Shown here piece after piece: positions 63,210-64,000 of a stretch of DNA of 64,000 nt. Below the pieces are notes generated by a model, which was given only the letters and a program-made list of their open reading frames with translations, made no database searches and was not told the DNA's origin. Positions within the stretch are counted from its first letter, which is position 1; each line of letters opens with the position of its first letter. The position numbers were made by a program, and so were the translations under genes. This DNA comes from Metabacillus endolithicus (GTDB lineage Bacteria; Bacillota; Bacilli; Bacillales; Bacillaceae), in the NCBI RefSeq assembly GCF_023078335.1, contig NZ_CP095551.1, positions 1-64,000 of the forward strand, read 5' to 3'.

Positions 63210-63264
63210 CTGTCTTTTTTCTAATGAATTAAGAATATAATACACATTTTAGGAGGATGAAAAA

Positions 63265-63672
63265 ATGTTTGAAAATCAATTAAGTCTATTTGGTGAGAAT
63301 GTTAAGTTTATTAATAAAGAGGAAGATAAGAGTAATGAAAAGCAACAGGCAAAAAAGGAAGATAAAAAGTCGAATAAGAAAGAAGTCGTTTCTTCAGCAA
63401 GTGATAAAAAAGAATCGAAGAAGTCAGTTGCAGCTAAGACTCAAAAGGTCTTTGAAAATATTAAAGAAGATTGGACTATCCATTATTATTCTAATACTTT
63501 CCAAGTTACAGAGTTTGTAAATGATATACCGGAGAGTGGTATTTCCACTGAGCAATTGAGAGAAGAAATGGCTAAAGAATTCTTTGAAATGAGTAGGGAT
63601 CGTACTTTTTGGGATATTGATAAAGAGAATAAACGACTGTTTCCTCGTATTACAGGAGGAGCAAAAGGATGA
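63265..63672 (+). CDS. Ubiquitin-like protein with Lys-rich N-terminus (PRTRC-C-like)
   Basis: A 135-residue protein behind CACATTTTAGGAGGATGAAAAA. Residues about 18-60 are low-complexity Lys/Glu/Ser. The C-terminal part (about 68-135) resembles a prokaryotic ubiquitin-like fold and ends FPRITGGAKG, that is, a diglycine (131-132) plus a three-residue tail, close to the GTKG-type ends of PRTRC-C proteins. The tail may need trimming, by the JAB protein encoded next, before conjugation. The next gene overlaps by four bases. Confidence 0.7.
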   Translation: MFENQLSLFGENVKFINKEEDKSNEKQQAKKEDKKSNKKEVVSSASDKKESKKSVAAKTQKVFENIKEDWTIHYYSNTFQVTEFVNDIPESGISTEQLREEMAKEFFEMSRDRTFWDIDKENKRLFPRITGGAKG

Positions 63673-64000
63673 TGAAAAAAGGAATTCACACTTACAGCTG
63701 GTCATTAACTGATCTACTAAAAGAGGGATTAACACCTTTTAATATTGTTGCCTCTAAAGACGGACGTTTATATGAAATTAGAAAGAGTGAGTTTGGGACG
63801 ATGTCTGTTCCAGTTCAGTCTCTTCAGCGATTAGAAGAAGTACCTACAGGATTTCAAATGGATTTACCAAAGATACCAGGATACTTGTTAGAGCGGGTTG
63901 TAACATTCTTTCGTGATTACTGTTTAGAATTTGATTATGAAGTAATGGTTCAATTTTTTTGGAACAAAGAACTAGAAAGTTATGAGGTTAGATGCCCGAT
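63669..64000 (+). CDS. JAB/MPN-type protein (PRTRC-A-like), 3' end outside window
   Basis: ATG 63669 overlaps the Ubl stop; the frame is open to the window end (110 codons visible). The visible part matches the region ahead of and entering a prokaryotic JAB domain: KIPGYLLERVVTFFRDYCLE, then EVMVQFFWNKELESYEVRCP. The metal-binding HxH...D motif would lie beyond the edge. In PRTRC-type operons a ThiF-like E1 gene usually follows. Confidence 0.6.
   Translation, partial: MMKKGIHTYSWSLTDLLKEGLTPFNIVASKDGRLYEIRKSEFGTMSVPVQSLQRLEEVPTGFQMDLPKIPGYLLERVVTFFRDYCLEFDYEVMVQFFWNKELESYEVRCP

Overview
The window is low-GC DNA from a Gram-positive bacterium of the Bacillaceae type. Supporting signs are strong AGGAGG ribosome sites, frequent TTG/GTG starts, a menaquinol oxidase qox operon, CtaG, YwmB, an RsgI-type domain and a Bacillus-style mercury transposon. 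No rRNA, tRNA or CRISPR array was seen. Coordinates and families come from reading the sequence; no database was searched.

Region 1 (1-24.7 kb) is a respiratory and metal block. It holds an Lgt-family gene, qoxABCD, cysK, a Rieske gene, a cytochrome c maturation operon of the System I (Ccm) type in the order ccmE-F-H-I-orf-A-B-C-D-G, ctaG, a two-component system, and a copper-linked set (SHOCT proteins, a Met-rich secreted peptide, a CopC-CopD fusion, a CcdA/SafE-like membrane protein), then ywmB. A Ccm System I operon is unusual for Bacillaceae, which normally use ResB/ResC with CcdA.

Region 2 (24.7-35.2 kb) is mobile DNA: remnants of homing-endonuclease-type and zinc-ribbon genes, then an intact 8.2-kb Tn3-family transposon (26634-34831) with 38-bp inverted repeats and a perfect TTATT target duplication. 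It carries tnpA, tnpR, a res site and a mer operon: merR, merF-like, merT-like, merP-like, merA, a second merR and a thioredoxin-like gene. In both the merT-like and merP-like genes the conserved metal-binding cysteine codon is an in-frame TGA. Each TGA is followed at the right distance by a hairpin resembling a bacterial SECIS element, so both are best read as selenoproteins. This is one of the two strongest leads.

Region 3 (35.2-64 kb) looks like the backbone of a large plasmid, integrative element or phage-like replicon. It encodes a second DNA sliding clamp, a Toprim primase-like protein, RadC, a DUF6094-like methyltransferase, an SNF2 helicase, an ATP-dependent DNA ligase, two PAPS-reductase-family proteins (one DndC-like), a CpaE/MinD-like protein and many small unknown genes. 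Secreted proteases and lipoproteins are interspersed. Its operons share a repeated structured leader RNA and a repeated CACATTTTAGGAGG ribosome site, and at least two genes have a hairpin between the Shine-Dalgarno and the start codon. The right edge enters an operon encoding an E2-like protein, a ubiquitin-like protein and a JAB-type protein, a PRTRC-like ubiquitin conjugation system cut off by the window end. This is the second strong lead.

Sixteen genes are interrupted by single-base shifts, in many cases in A or T runs, with well-conserved sequence resuming in the next frame. This looks more like homopolymer sequencing error than decay, and such genes are listed as frameshifted with their full joined extents.
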